DNA of 64,000 nucleotides, from the NCBI RefSeq assembly GCF_001584335.1, contig NZ_LSBB01000020.1, forward strand, positions 905,655 to 969,654, in the 5' to 3' direction. This document shows, piece after piece, positions 20,791 through 30,706 of this stretch (the first letter of the stretch is position 1; the number at the start of each line of letters is the position of its first letter). The position numbers were made by a program, and so were the translations under genes. This DNA is from Bacillus atrophaeus (lineage in GTDB: Bacteria; Bacillota; Bacilli; Bacillales; Bacillaceae). A model generated the notes under the pieces. It saw only the letters and a list, made by a program, of their open reading frames with translations. It did no database searches and was not told the origin of the DNA.

Positions 20791-20898
20791 CCGCATATGT
20801 GTCATATAAAGCCGAAATATCAAGGGATTTGTGGTATACGCCTGATCGGTTTGGTATGATAATACTACTGCCCATTACGTAAAGAAAGGAACATCCAT

Positions 20899-22161
20899 TT
20901 GAATGAACAAGAACTGATACAAGAAAAGGCAATATTGGTTGGATGCCAGCTGCCTCATATCTCAGACGAGCATTTTGACAATTCTCTTGCGGAGCTTGCC
21001 TCCCTTACGAAAACAGCAGACGGGACGGTATTGACCACTGTGACGCAAAAAAGAAACAGGGCTGACGCAGCCACTTATATAGGAAAGGGGAAAGTGGAAG
21101 AACTCAAAGCGTTGTGCGAAGAGCTCTCAGCAGATCTTTTGATTTTTAATGACGAGCTATCGCCAAGCCAGTTAAAATCGCTTGCTACCGCCATTGAAGT
21201 GAAAATCATTGACCGCACCCAATTAATATTGGATATTTTCGCAAAAAGGGCCAAAACAAGAGAAGGAAAACTTCAAATAGAATTAGCCCAGCTGCAATAC
21301 GCGCTTCCAAGACTGAGCGGACAAGGTATTAATCTCTCCAGACAAGGTGGAGGCATCGGGGCAAGAGGGCCGGGTGAAACAAAGCTGGAAACAGACCGCC
21401 GTCATATTAGAAATCGCATTCACGAAATAAACACCCAATTGACTGCGGTTACCCGACACAGAAGCCGATACCGGGATAGAAGAAAGAAAAACGGAGTCCT
21501 TCAGCTTGCTTTGGTCGGATATACCAACGCCGGAAAATCCACTTGGTTCAATCGTCTGACCAGCGCTGACAGCTATGAAGAGGATCTTTTGTTTGCGACG
21601 CTTGATCCAATGACGAGAAAAATGGTGCTGCCGAGCGGCTACAGTGTGCTGCTGTCGGATACGGTAGGGTTTATACAAGACCTGCCGACGACATTAATTG
21701 CGGCATTCAGATCGACGCTTGAGGAAGTGAAGGAAGCAGATGTCATTCTGCATGTCATTGATTCCTCAAACGAGGATTACACAGGCCATGAAAAAACCGT
21801 TATTCGGCTATTGGAGGAGCTCAAAGCAGACGATATTCCGATTCTGACAGCTTACAACAAACGAGACCAAAAACTGCCCGACTTCATCCCGTCAACCGGA
21901 AAACATCATATTATGCTCAGTGCCAGAATCGAAGATGATGCTGCGAGATTTAAAGAAAACATAGAAAAATATTTGCGGGAAGAGCTTTTAACGCCGTATA
22001 CGGCTAGAGTTCCGGCGGATGAAGGAAAGCTGATTGCCAGAATTAAATCAGAAACAATGGTTGAACGCATTCATTTTAATGAAGAAAATGAATGGTATGA
22101 CATCTCAGGATATGTACAAGCCCAACAAAATATATCAGGCGAACTGAAGAAGTACATGTAA
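20899..22161 (+). CDS. hflX: HflX-family ribosome-associated GTPase (YnbA)
   Basis: This 420-residue TRAFAC GTPase has the HflX N-terminal domain with [17 protein letters not shown], then G1 [10 protein letters not shown]3 DTVGF and G4 YNKRD. It splits or rescues stalled ribosomes in related bacteria. The TTG start is supported by AAAGGAAC upstream and gives MNEQEL. ynbB follows after 16 bases, so the two form an operon. Confidence 0.94.
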   Translation: MNEQELIQEKAILVGCQLPHISDEHFDNSLAELASLTKTADGTVLTTVTQKRNRADAATYIGKGKVEELKALCEELSADLLIFNDELSPSQLKSLATAIEVKIIDRTQLILDIFAKRAKTREGKLQIELAQLQYALPRLSGQGINLSRQGGGIGARGPGETKLETDRRHIRNRIHEINTQLTAVTRHRSRYRDRRKKNGVLQLALVGYTNAGKSTWFNRLTSADSYEEDLLFATLDPMTRKMVLPSGYSVLLSDTVGFIQDLPTTLIAAFRSTLEEVKEADVILHVIDSSNEDYTGHEKTVIRLLEELKADDIPILTAYNKRDQKLPDFIPSTGKHHIMLSARIEDDAARFKENIEKYLREELLTPYTARVPADEGKLIARIKSETMVERIHFNEENEWYDISGYVQAQQNISGELKKYM

Positions 22162-22177
22162 GAAAGGAATACAGAAA

Positions 22178-23443
22178 ATGTTTGAAACACTAACGCACGG
22201 CGAATTATTAAAAAAGACCGCTCAAGAAGTAGAAGCAGAGATTTCTGACGTTCATAAAAGAATTGAGGAGATCAGTGAGCGCAATGAATGGAGAGTGCTT
22301 CAAAGCTATAGAAAACATAAAGTGAGTGATACCCACTTTACGCCGTCTACCGGCTATGGCTACGATGACATGGGAAGAGACACGCTGGAAAACATATACG
22401 CAGATGTTTTCGGCGGAGAAGCGGGGTTGGTAAGACCGCAGATCATCTCAGGCACCCATGCCATTTCAATTGCGTTATTCGGAGTGCTGAGACCCGGAGA
22501 TGAATTGCTTTATATCACAGGCAAGCCTTATGACACGCTTGAAGAAATCGTCGGAGTCAGAGGGGGAGAAAATTCCGGCTCACTGAAGGATTTTCATATA
22601 GGATACAATGCAGTTGATCTGACCGAGGAGGGAAAAGTCGACTACGCAGGCGTAGCCGCAGCAATTAATGAAAATACGAAAGTGATTGGCATTCAGCGTT
22701 CAAAAGGCTATGCGAACCGGCCGTCTTTCCTCATTAAAGAGATTCAGGAAATGATCGGCTTTGTCAAAGAGATAAACGAAAATCTCATTGTGTTTGTGGA
22801 CAACTGCTACGGCGAATTTGCAGAGGAGCTTGAACCTTGCCATGTGGGAGCCGATCTTATGGCAGGCTCGCTTATCAAAAATCCAGGCGGCGGACTTGCC
22901 AAGACCGGAGGATACCTTGTCGGTAAAGCCAAATGGATAGAAGCCTGTTCGTACCGGATGACATCTCCGGGCATCGGCAGGGAAGCGGGCGCATCACTTT
23001 ATTCACTGCAGGAAATGTATCAGGGCTTTTTTCTTGCTCCGCATGTTGTCTCTCAAAGCTTAAAAGGCGCCGTATTTACCGCCCGTTTTCTTGAAAAGCT
23101 CGGTTTTACATCTAATCCGCGCTGGGATGCGGGAAGAACGGACCTGATTCAATCCGTTGAATTTTCGGATCGGGATAAAATGATTGCTTTTTGTCAGGCG
23201 ATCCAATACGCGTCACCTATCAATGCCCACGTCACCCCGTACCCGAGCTATATGCCGGGGTACGAAGATGATGTCATCATGGCTGCTGGCACTTTTGTGC
23301 AAGGAGCGAGTATTGAATTATCAGCTGATGGACCCATCAGGCCGCCATATGTCGCATACGTTCAGGGAGGATTAACCTACTCCCACGTGAAAAACGCCAT
23401 ATGCAGCGCGGTGAATGCATTGATGGAAAAGCAATTAATTTAA
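22178..23443 (+). CDS. ynbB: YnbB, PLP-dependent lyase (methionine gamma-lyase / aluminium-resistance family)
   Basis: This 421-residue fold-type I PLP enzyme has the cofactor lysine in GSLIKNPGGGLAKTGGY and Asp in VFVDNCYGEF. The family is annotated as cystathionine-lyase-like or aluminium resistance; the true substrate is not settled. It is co-transcribed with hflX and ends before the glnRA promoter. Confidence 0.9.
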   Translation: MFETLTHGELLKKTAQEVEAEISDVHKRIEEISERNEWRVLQSYRKHKVSDTHFTPSTGYGYDDMGRDTLENIYADVFGGEAGLVRPQIISGTHAISIALFGVLRPGDELLYITGKPYDTLEEIVGVRGGENSGSLKDFHIGYNAVDLTEEGKVDYAGVAAAINENTKVIGIQRSKGYANRPSFLIKEIQEMIGFVKEINENLIVFVDNCYGEFAEELEPCHVGADLMAGSLIKNPGGGLAKTGGYLVGKAKWIEACSYRMTSPGIGREAGASLYSLQEMYQGFFLAPHVVSQSLKGAVFTARFLEKLGFTSNPRWDAGRTDLIQSVEFSDRDKMIAFCQAIQYASPINAHVTPYPSYMPGYEDDVIMAAGTFVQGASIELSADGPIRPPYVAYVQGGLTYSHVKNAICSAVNALMEKQLI

Positions 23444-23470
23444 ATAGTTTAAAATTTTCAATGAATTCGA

Positions 23471-23521
23471 TGTTAAGAATCCTTACATCGTGTTGACACA
23501 TTATATTACATGACCTATAAT
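23471..23521 (+). promoter_or_regulatory. glnRA promoter with two GlnR/TnrA boxes
   Basis: TTGACA (23493-23498) and TATAAT (23516-23521) are separated by exactly 17 bp, a consensus sigma-A promoter. TGTTAAGAATCCTTACA (23471-23487) matches TGTNA-N7-TNACA fully, and TGACACATTATATTACA (23494-23510) matches with one change and overlaps the -35. This is the arrangement by which GlnR, fed back by glutamine synthetase, represses the operon in nitrogen excess. Confidence 0.95.
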
Positions 23522-23552
23522 AAAACTAAGTTAAGAAAAGGAGGAAATTGAG

Positions 23553-23960
23553 ATGAGTGATAACATTCGCCGCTCAATGCCTTTATTTCCAATAGGAATT
23601 GTCATGCAGTTAACAGAGTTATCTGCACGCCAAATTCGATATTATGAGGAAAATGGACTGATATTTCCGGCACGAAGCGAAGGGAATAGACGATTATTTT
23701 CTTTCCATGATGTAGATAAACTGTTAGAGATTAAGCACCTGATTGAACAAGGTGTGAATATGGCAGGGATCAAACAAATTCTGGCAAAGGCATCGGCTGA
23801 ACCAGAAGAGAAGCAAGATGAGAAAACGAAAAAATCGATGAAGCACGATCTGTCTGACGACGAGTTGAGAAAGCTTCTGAAAAATGAGCTCTTACAGGCA
23901 GGGCGTTTCCAGCGGGGGAATACATTCCGTCAGGGTGACATGTCCCGATTCTTTCATTAA
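23553..23960 (+). CDS. glnR: GlnR, nitrogen repressor of glnRA
   Basis: This 135-residue MerR-family regulator has its helix-turn-helix in [19 protein letters not shown]. GlnR represses glnRA and ureABC when nitrogen is plentiful; its C-terminal tail is the autoinhibitory part that responds to feedback-inhibited glutamine synthetase. AAAGGAGG precedes the ATG. glnA follows after 57 bases. Confidence 0.97.
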   Translation: MSDNIRRSMPLFPIGIVMQLTELSARQIRYYEENGLIFPARSEGNRRLFSFHDVDKLLEIKHLIEQGVNMAGIKQILAKASAEPEEKQDEKTKKSMKHDLSDDELRKLLKNELLQAGRFQRGNTFRQGDMSRFFH

Positions 23961-24017
23961 TCCGTTAGCAACTGTTTTGCTATATACATTTACCTTTTAG
24001 AGGAGGAGTTTTACGAA

Positions 24018-25352
24018 ATGGCAAAGTACACAAGAGAAGATATCGTAAAATTAGTAAATGAGGAAAACGTTAAGTATATCCGTCTTCAATTTACAGACAT
24101 TCTTGGAACAATCAAAAACGTTGAAATTCCTGTGAGCCAGCTTGAAAAAGCACTGGATAATAAATGCATGTTTGACGGTTCTTCAATTGAAGGTTTTGTT
24201 CGTATCGAAGAATCTGACATGTATTTGTATCCTGATCTAAATACATTTGTTATCTTCCCATGGACAGCTGAAAAAGGTAAAGTAGCACGTTTCATCTGTG
24301 ACATTTACAATCCGGATGGAACGCCATTCGACGGTGATCCTCGAAACAATTTAAAACGGATTTTGAAAGAAATGCAAGATCTTGGATTCAGTGATTTCAA
24401 TCTCGGACCAGAGCCTGAATTTTTCTTATTTAAATTAGATGAAAAAGGCGAACCTACTTTAGAATTAAACGATAAAGGCGGATACTTCGACTTGGCGCCG
24501 ACAGACCTTGGCGAAAACTGCCGCCGCGATATCGTTCTTGAACTTGAAGAAATGGGCTTTGAAATCGAAGCATCCCACCACGAAGTTGCTCCGGGGCAGC
24601 ACGAAATTGATTTCAAATATGCTGGAGCGATCCGTTCTTGCGACGACATTCAGACTTTTAAACTAGTTGTAAAAACAATCGCCCGTAAGCACGGTCTGCA
24701 TGCGACATTCATGCCGAAACCATTGTTCGGCGTAAACGGTTCTGGTATGCACTGCAATCTATCACTCTTCAAAGATGGCGTTAACTCATTCTATGATAAA
24801 AATGCTGACCTTGAATTGAGCGAAACAGCGAAACACTTTATTGCAGGAATTGTGAAGCACGCAACAAGTTTCACTGCGGTCACAAACCCGACAGTAAACT
24901 CTTACAAACGTCTTGTGCCTGGTTATGAAGCCCCTTGCTACGTTGCATGGAGCGCACAAAACAGAAGCCCGTTAATCCGCATCCCGGCTTCCCGCGGTAT
25001 CAGCACACGTGTTGAAGTGCGAAGCGTTGATCCGGCTGCGAATCCATACCTTGCACTAAGCGTATTGCTTGCTGCAGGTCTTGACGGAATCAAAAACAAA
25101 CTTGAAGCACCGGAGCCGATTGACCGCAACATCTATGTCATGAGTAAAGAAGAACGCCTGGAAAACGGAATCGTAGACCTTCCGGCAACTCTTGCAGAAG
25201 CTCTAGACGAATTCAAATCAAACGAAGTCATGGTAAAAGCTCTCGGAGAGCATTTATTCGAACACTTCATCGAAGCAAAAGAAATCGAGTGGGATATGTT
25301 CCGCACGCAAGTCCACCCTTGGGAGCGCGAACAGTATATGTCTCAGTATTAA
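24018..25352 (+). CDS. glnA: Glutamine synthetase GlnA
   Basis: This 444-residue type I-alpha enzyme has [10 protein letters not shown], the ATP and Glu-binding stretch [14 protein letters not shown], and [15 protein letters not shown]. It makes glutamine from glutamate and ammonia and, when inhibited by glutamine, controls TnrA and GlnR. AGAGGAGGAG precedes the ATG. Its last 53 bases and terminator are duplicated 3.26 kb downstream. Confidence 0.98.
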   Translation: MAKYTREDIVKLVNEENVKYIRLQFTDILGTIKNVEIPVSQLEKALDNKCMFDGSSIEGFVRIEESDMYLYPDLNTFVIFPWTAEKGKVARFICDIYNPDGTPFDGDPRNNLKRILKEMQDLGFSDFNLGPEPEFFLFKLDEKGEPTLELNDKGGYFDLAPTDLGENCRRDIVLELEEMGFEIEASHHEVAPGQHEIDFKYAGAIRSCDDIQTFKLVVKTIARKHGLHATFMPKPLFGVNGSGMHCNLSLFKDGVNSFYDKNADLELSETAKHFIAGIVKHATSFTAVTNPTVNSYKRLVPGYEAPCYVAWSAQNRSPLIRIPASRGISTRVEVRSVDPAANPYLALSVLLAAGLDGIKNKLEAPEPIDRNIYVMSKEERLENGIVDLPATLAEALDEFKSNEVMVKALGEHLFEHFIEAKEIEWDMFRTQVHPWEREQYMSQY

Positions 25353-25398
25353 TCTTTCAATCCCTTGGCACTATTGGTGTCAGGGGATTTTTGTATTT
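25300..25398 (+). repeat. Left copy of a 99-bp direct repeat (attL-like), glnA 3' end plus terminator
   Basis: This segment and 28563-28661 match at 97 of 99 positions by eye; the differences are at 25313 (c/t) and 25352 (a/t). The pair flanks a 3.2-kb cargo, as expected for site-specific integration that rebuilds the target gene end. Confidence 0.9.
25359..25394 (+). terminator. Terminator of glnA
   Basis: AATCCCTTGGCAC and GTGTCAGGGGATT form the stem, followed by TTTTGTATTTG. Confidence 0.88.
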
Positions 25399-25676
25399 GT
25401 TTGATATTCTAATAATTTTGTATAAATCTTGTATCACCCACAAAACACCCACAAAAAATCAATAAAAAATCACTTCATAACTGTGGAGATTTAATCCTCG
25501 AAATAAGACAAATAAAAATTATCAAAATATATGGAAGAAGTGTCTTTTCCTTATCAAGATGTATTCGGATACGGAAACAAAGGTGCTGATGAATGAAGCC
25601 AAACGAGAGGAACATTCTGAGCCTGGATAGCAGCTAGCCTGAGGCGTCCGTATCGGGAGAATTGTAATGTCTTGTT
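25399..25676. other. Non-coding junction between glnA and the LXG gene
   Basis: Apart from the CACCCACAAA repeat I see no gene. The sequence downstream of the LXG stop codon does not continue its frame in any recognisable toxin domain. Confidence 0.5.
25435..25455 (+). repeat. CACCCACAAA repeat near the left junction
   Basis: Two CACCCACAAA-type units lie head to tail 37 bp beyond the left 99-bp repeat. The same 21-bp string occurs at 28440-28460 and a single unit at 28247. They could be integrase arm-type sites. Confidence 0.7.
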
Positions 25677-26510
25677 TCATTGATCGGTCTTACTATACTT
25701 GGCTTCCTCTGTAAAATTACAAACGACATCCCATGTTTTTTCATACCAAGGTCTGTTCGCTAGCTCCTCCTGTTCTTTTGCTATCCTTCTTTGTTCGGCC
25801 TGCTGATCTTTAAATGCGATATAATCAGTCGATTGTTTTCTTACATCCTCAGTCATATTGTGGACTTCACTGTCTCTATAAGCCTTGGCATTATAGTAGA
25901 TGGGAGCAGCGCTTTTGCCTCTTGATGTTGCACTTATCAACGCCTGATAATCTGCTTGAATCATTTGCTCGTTTGCTTCTGATAGGGTGTATTCTGCCGT
26001 TAGATTCTCATCGACTTCACTTATTTTCTCGACTGCATTTTTGCGTTTTTCCTCAGCATTGGATAACTGATCTTTAAAATCTTCTGTTGAAAAAACATCT
26101 AAAGGAAGGACGTCATGTATATCATTTAAGATATCTTTGATCGCCTTTTTCTGTTCAGACATAATGGAATTTGATTTGGAATTAGCATTAGCCAACTCAT
26201 GGTCTAGGAAGGATTCTTCTATGTAGGCATCTGATAAGCTGGCGTCTTCCAAGATATCAGGAATACTCGTTAAAAAAGATATTTTCATCTCAATTAGATC
26301 AATCCACTGGTCAGCGATGCCGGCCTGATCTTCATAAAATGATTTGATGTTATTGGCGCCTTTTCCGGAAAACTCACTGTCATCTAAATCAGCTACGGCT
26401 TTAAATGCCTTCTTAAGATTGACCATCTGATTTCTTAATTCTTTGTATTCTTTTGCACGGTTATCAGCCTCGGAGAGCAAGGTTTTAGCTTCAAATACTT
26501 TCATGATCAT
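25677..26510 (-). CDS. LXG-domain protein without a toxin domain
   Basis: This 277-residue protein starts with a typical LXG domain ([20 protein letters not shown], then [24 protein letters not shown]), the targeting region of polymorphic toxins exported by the Esx/Yuk type VII system. It is followed by a coiled-coil-rich linker and ends soon after [14 protein letters not shown], the point where full-length Bacillus LXG proteins begin their pretoxin and toxin region. Complete family members have about 450-700 residues, so the toxin half is missing. No immunity gene or small LXG partner lies next to it. It may be a relic or an orphan acceptor for toxin cassettes. Confidence 0.8.
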   Translation of the reverse strand: MIMKVFEAKTLLSEADNRAKEYKELRNQMVNLKKAFKAVADLDDSEFSGKGANNIKSFYEDQAGIADQWIDLIEMKISFLTSIPDILEDASLSDAYIEESFLDHELANANSKSNSIMSEQKKAIKDILNDIHDVLPLDVFSTEDFKDQLSNAEEKRKNAVEKISEVDENLTAEYTLSEANEQMIQADYQALISATSRGKSAAPIYYNAKAYRDSEVHNMTEDVRKQSTDYIAFKDQQAEQRRIAKEQEELANRPWYEKTWDVVCNFTEEAKYSKTDQ

Positions 26511-26757
26511 ACCCTTTCTTGAAAACTTCCTTCAACAAGATATTACCATGGGAAAATAAAGAAATAGAATGCGGAGTGATTTAAAAGCGAAAAATAATCA
26601 ATTTGATCTGTGCTATTTTTACTATCCTTAATTGAGATAGACATGCTGTATAAAGGTTTCGACGGAATTGGTTTTCTCCTGAAAGATATGCATCTAATAT
26701 TAATAACACAAAAAAAGTGACGATATAAATGATGTGAAATATTTAGGAGGGCTAATT

Positions 26758-28059
26758 TTGAAAAAAAATATTATCTTGTTTTTATTAATTTTTGGTTTTT
26801 CACTGATAGCGGGTTATATACCGGTACATGCTGAACAAACATCAACTGAAGCAAACAAAGAATGGACACTGCAAGCAAGTTTGCCTCAAGATCGAACCTC
26901 TGCTGCCACTGCTGTAGTGGATGGAAAAATATATGTATTAGGTGGTACCTATAAAGGAAAAACTACGGACACAAATTATATGTATGATCCAAATAATAAT
27001 ACATGGATACAAAAAAAGAGTATGCCTATAGCCGTATCTTCGACTTCAGTAGCTGTAGTTGGGAAGAAAATATATGTTATTGGCGGTGTTTCTTGGGATC
27101 CAGCTTTTTCTTATAGAAAAACTGTTTTAATATATGACACCCAAAATGATTCTTGGGATAAAGGATCAGAAATACCTGTTGAAAAAAAAATAGTATTTTC
27201 CACTGCTTCTGTAGTAGATAAAAAAATCTATGTAATGGGTGGAAGTTATGAAAGTTTATCTACGAATTATTGCTACGATACAGAGACTGACAAGTGGACA
27301 AAGAAAAAAAATATACCAGTACCTTCAGCAGGAGCAACATCACAAACAATAGATGGGAAAATCTATTTAATAGGTGGTGGTGACACAAGTATTGTATCAA
27401 ACCCTAAAATAAACAATACTATCTATGAATATGACCCTAATGAAGATACATGGTTAAAGAAACAGGAATTAATTACCGGTGCTCAATACCAAACATCGAC
27501 TGTCTTGAATGGGAAAATTTTTATTATGGGTGGCCAAACTGCAGATGACAGACCAAGTTCAAAAGTCCAGGTGTATAACCCTAAGGATAACTCAATATCG
27601 GATTTTAAAGCTTTCAAATATGCTAGATTAGCGGCTGGAGCAGCTACGGTAGGAAACAATCTGTACATTATTGGTGGGCAATCAAACACGGGAACCATTT
27701 CTGATCAGCAGTATGGATTATATCATTTTGTTGAGATGTATTCTGTGGAACAAAACTCTGAAGATTCATCTGGAGGCGGTGAAACCCCAACTACACCAGA
27801 AGAACCAACAGAAGAACAGAACGGCAACAGAGCAATTTTAGTCGTAACAATGTCAACTGGTCTTGAAAAAGAGTTCGATTTATCAATGGAAGAGGTTAAT
27901 GATTTCATTAATTGGTATGATCAAAAAGCGGCAGGTACAGGTCCAGATAGGTATGAAATTGACAAGCATGATAACAATATTGGACCATTTAAAAACAGAA
28001 AAGATCACGTTATTTTTAAGAATATACTTACTTTTGAAGTGAATGAGTACACTAAATAA
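26758..28059 (+). CDS. Secreted Kelch-repeat protein
   Basis: This 433-residue protein has an N-terminal signal peptide (basic KKN, hydrophobic core IILFLLIFGFSLIAG, cleavage near VHA-EQ). About six Kelch repeats follow, each with an IYVxGG strand and a tyrosine/tryptophan-rich turn (for example KIYVLGG, KIYVIGG, KIYLIGG, KIFIMGG, NLYIIGG), predicting a beta-propeller. A Glu/Pro-rich linker (~residues 345-362) joins a compact C-terminal module (VVTMSTGLEKEFDLSMEEV ... FEVNEYTK). I start at the TTG at 26758, which has TAGGAGGGC upstream. The frame also has a start at 26734 but without a good site. Function unknown; likely an extracellular binding protein. Confidence 0.8.
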   Translation: MKKNIILFLLIFGFSLIAGYIPVHAEQTSTEANKEWTLQASLPQDRTSAATAVVDGKIYVLGGTYKGKTTDTNYMYDPNNNTWIQKKSMPIAVSSTSVAVVGKKIYVIGGVSWDPAFSYRKTVLIYDTQNDSWDKGSEIPVEKKIVFSTASVVDKKIYVMGGSYESLSTNYCYDTETDKWTKKKNIPVPSAGATSQTIDGKIYLIGGGDTSIVSNPKINNTIYEYDPNEDTWLKKQELITGAQYQTSTVLNGKIFIMGGQTADDRPSSKVQVYNPKDNSISDFKAFKYARLAAGAATVGNNLYIIGGQSNTGTISDQQYGLYHFVEMYSVEQNSEDSSGGGETPTTPEEPTEEQNGNRAILVVTMSTGLEKEFDLSMEEVNDFINWYDQKAAGTGPDRYEIDKHDNNIGPFKNRKDHVIFKNILTFEVNEYTK

Positions 28060-28153
28060 AAATCAAAATCAATAATTTAAGACCTCGCTTTAAAAAGGAA
28101 GGATACCCAAACCATTCTTGAACTAATTAATAGTAGCCACCATAAAAACGAAA

Positions 28154-28190
28154 GGGCAGGATTAGAAAAATAATCTTGCCCATTTGAATA
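28154..28190 (+). terminator. Hairpin downstream of the Kelch gene
   Basis: GGGCAGGATTA pairs with TAATCTTGCCC around a short A-rich loop. The following ATTTGAATAATTATT is AT-rich. Confidence 0.65.
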
Positions 28191-28246
28191 ATTATTAGTT
28201 GAAAATGTGATAAAACATTTAAATTTCAAGCTTTCAATTGTATTTA

Positions 28247-28460
28247 ACACCCACAAACATAATATGATTGATGATTATTTCCCGAGTGTATTGTTTTATC
28301 CTGCGTATACATCGCCTAAAATCCTCGATATCTTATAGAGAGTCTCTTATTTTATTTATATTTCAACCATTTCCTTTATATGTATATCTTTAGATTGCAA
28401 TAAAAATCTAAAACTGAACAGATGTGGGCCCCACAAAGACACCCACAAAACACCCACAAA
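28247..28460 (+). repeat. CACCCACAAA repeats near the right junction
   Basis: One unit at 28247 is followed by ATAATAT...TGATGATT, and a double unit at 28440-28460 is followed by a similar ATAATAT...TGATGATT. Together with the left copy they lie on both sides of the cargo, inside the 99-bp repeats. Confidence 0.65.
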
Positions 28461-28562
28461 TATAATATATTTGATGATTTCTTATTCGAAGAGAAATAAC
28501 AAAACCTTTTTAATTCAACGTTTATCATGCTCTATGACATTGAAATATTGCCTAGGTTATAA

Positions 28563-28661
28563 TCCGCACGCAAGTTCACCCTTGGGAGCGCGAACAGTAT
28601 ATGTCTCAGTATTATTCTTTCAATCCCTTGGCACTATTGGTGTCAGGGGATTTTTGTATTT
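28563..28661 (+). repeat. Right copy of the 99-bp glnA 3'-end repeat (attR-like)
   Basis: This repeats the last codons of glnA and the whole glnA terminator. In this copy the glnA stop codon TAA is changed to TAT, so only the left copy can end a functional glnA. Confidence 0.9.
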
Positions 28662-28766
28662 TGGTCAGAAAATTATGAGAGCAATATTTTTAGTCTTTGA
28701 TCAAAATATGACCAAAAAAATTTGAAGTTACGAATCTAACTCCACAATTGGGGCCACGTATTTCTC

Positions 28767-29285
28767 TTAATCCTTTATTCGTTTTTGATCTAGCTTCTTA
28801 CTAATATGTGAATAAACATTGGCCGTTACCATCATGCTTTTATGACCTAAGTGTTATTGGATGTACTTTCATATCAGCGCCTGACTCTAAAAAGTAAAAC
28901 TGCATATGTCAGCTCGTTTTAAAATACGATTAAACGCATTAAAAGAGTAGACTTAGGCAAAAATTTTCTGTCACTCTGTAAAATATACTAAATTGAACTC
29001 ATGCTTATAATCATCCTGTAACATTTGTTTATTCTCAAATTGCCACTTCTTATGTTTTTGTAAAGCTGCAGAAAGGGAAGCACCGGTTGATATTCTTCTT
29101 TTGGATTCATACGTTTTAGTTTCTCCGAAGAGTTCACTAGCTGTTTTTGCAGAGAAATCTAGGGTGTTTTTAATGTCTATGTAATTCTCCTTTAAATTGA
29201 TATTTGTCCATTGAGAGCAGCAGCTTCACCTTTACACATACCTGTCTCTACGAGCTTTCTTAAAAAGATGTAATAAATATAGTTA
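28767..29285 (-). pseudogene. Decayed tyrosine recombinase (phage/ICE integrase)
   Basis: Reading leftward in pieces I find RKLVETGM-C-KGEAAAL, WTNINLKENYIDIKNTLDF, ETKTYESKRRISTG, then SGADMK and finally HKSMMVTANVYSHISKKLD. These are successive motifs of the catalytic domain of a phage-type integrase. The conserved Arg of the TGMRKGE box is a Cys codon (TGT at 29234-29236). At least two frameshifts break the frame, and the N-terminal half is absent. It lies 106 bp right of the attR-like repeat and reads toward it, as integrase genes usually do. It is certainly inactive. Confidence 0.82.
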
Positions 29286-29351
29286 TACTTAACAACAAAA
29301 TTAGAAGAAAAATTGTTGTTACAAGTAATAAAGTATGATAGTTTTAATTTT

Positions 29352-30199
29352 ATGAAAAATGTTATCTATTTACTTTTAATCTGTCTAATATTTGTTATGA
29401 GTGGGTGTTCAGCATCTGAAACCTCTGCTGTTAAAGGCTCTGAAAAATCTGCATTCAAAACTAATAACTATCACCCATTAATGATTGCACACAGAGGGGC
29501 CTCAGAGTTAGAACCGGAACATACGTTATTATCTTATAAGCGAGCAATAAAAGACGAGGCTGATTTTATTGAAATTGATTTGAGACAAACTAATGACGGC
29601 GAATTAGTCGCTATACATGATAAGGATGTTGAAAGAACAACAAACGGAAAAGGAAAAGTGCAGGAACTGACTTTGTCTCAGTTAAAAAAACTCAATGCTG
29701 GTAAAGATCAAAAAATAATGACAATCGAAGAGATTATAAAAGAATTTGGCCTCTCGACCAATTATTACATTGAAACCAGAGAAGATAATAACGGCAATTT
29801 AGTCATGGAACAGAAACTTATTGATATACTGAATAAGTATAAACTAATCGCAAATATAAAGTTGTTTTACAGTCTTTTAGCGAAAAGAGTTTAAAGAAGT
29901 TACATTCAATCAATAAAGATATTCCTCTTATGCGTTTACTTGGTGATGAAGAAGTGGAAAGTTTAACTAGCGATACCCTAAAAAATATCAAAAAATATGC
30001 TTTTGCAGTAGGACCTAACGCTAAATTAGTTGATGAATCAGTTATAAAGAAAGTCCATGCTGCAAATCTAAAAATACACGTGTTCTTTGATGCACAAAAT
30101 GAAAAAACACAAACAAAGAAAATGCTTCGGTTTAGGGTTGACGGTTTATTTACCAATAATCCAGCATATACAAAGAAGCTGTTGGACTCGTCTAAATAG
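29352..30199 (+). pseudogene. Frameshifted glycerophosphodiester phosphodiesterase lipoprotein
   Basis: The first part has a lipoprotein signal (LLICLIFVMSGCSAS) and the GDPD motifs AHRGASELEPEHT and DFIEIDLRQTNDGELVAIHD, with the catalytic His pair and metal-binding Glu/Asp. The frame stops at 29894, but the adjacent frame continues with QSFSEKSLKK and a typical C-terminal half ending FTNNPAYTKKLL. A one-base shift near 29860 explains this. The family cuts glycerophosphodiesters outside the cell. I start at the ATG at 29352, which begins the signal peptide. Confidence 0.8.
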
Positions 30200-30239
30200 A
30201 CGGGTCTTTTATTTTGCCTCTAAGGAGGTGATTAAGAGA

Positions 30240-30659
30240 TGAGGGACGAGTGTGTTTATTGACTTTGAAACGTTAGACTTGGCAAAAGTTTATTTATTTG
30301 GAGGTGTGAAGTACTTTGACTTGCTTTTAATCCTCAGCATCTTGGATGTCATCACAGGAGTTAGCAAAGCATGGAAGCTGCAAAAGGTCGCGCAGCCGCA
30401 ACATGTTGTTCGGATACGTCCGTAAATCCTCATCTTTCTTGTCGTTATCGTAGCAAACGTAGTCGATACAATTATCAATCTGAACGGCGTTCTGACTTTT
30501 GGAACCGTTCTTTTTTATATCGCTAACGAAGGACTGTCCATCACGGAGAATTTGGCACAGATTGGCGTTAAAATTCCGGCCGTCATCACAGACCGGCTGC
30601 ACGTTATCGAAAGTGATAACGATCAGAAAACAGAAAAAGAGGAACAAGCTGCTGAATAA
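30240..30659 (+). pseudogene. Frameshifted phage holin (YqxH-like)
   Basis: FETLDLAKVYLFGGVKY, then SRSRNMLFGYVRK in a second frame, then ANVVDTIINLNGVLTFGT and ITENLAQIGVKIPAVITD back in the first frame make up a complete phage_holin_4-type protein like YqxH of the skin element. At least two compensating frame changes are present, and a third is needed to connect the AAGGAGGTG-led ATG. The protein would have three membrane segments and would release the endolysin. Confidence 0.82.
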
Positions 30660-30706
30660 CACAGCGGCTTTTTTTAAATCTTAAAACAGAACAGGAGAGA
30701 TTTTTC

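Larger units (their letters stand above)
28060..28562. other. Non-coding right part of the inserted cargo
   Basis: It holds a terminator (28154-28190) and copies of the CACCCACAAA motif at 28247 and 28440-28460. No gene is seen. Confidence 0.6.
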
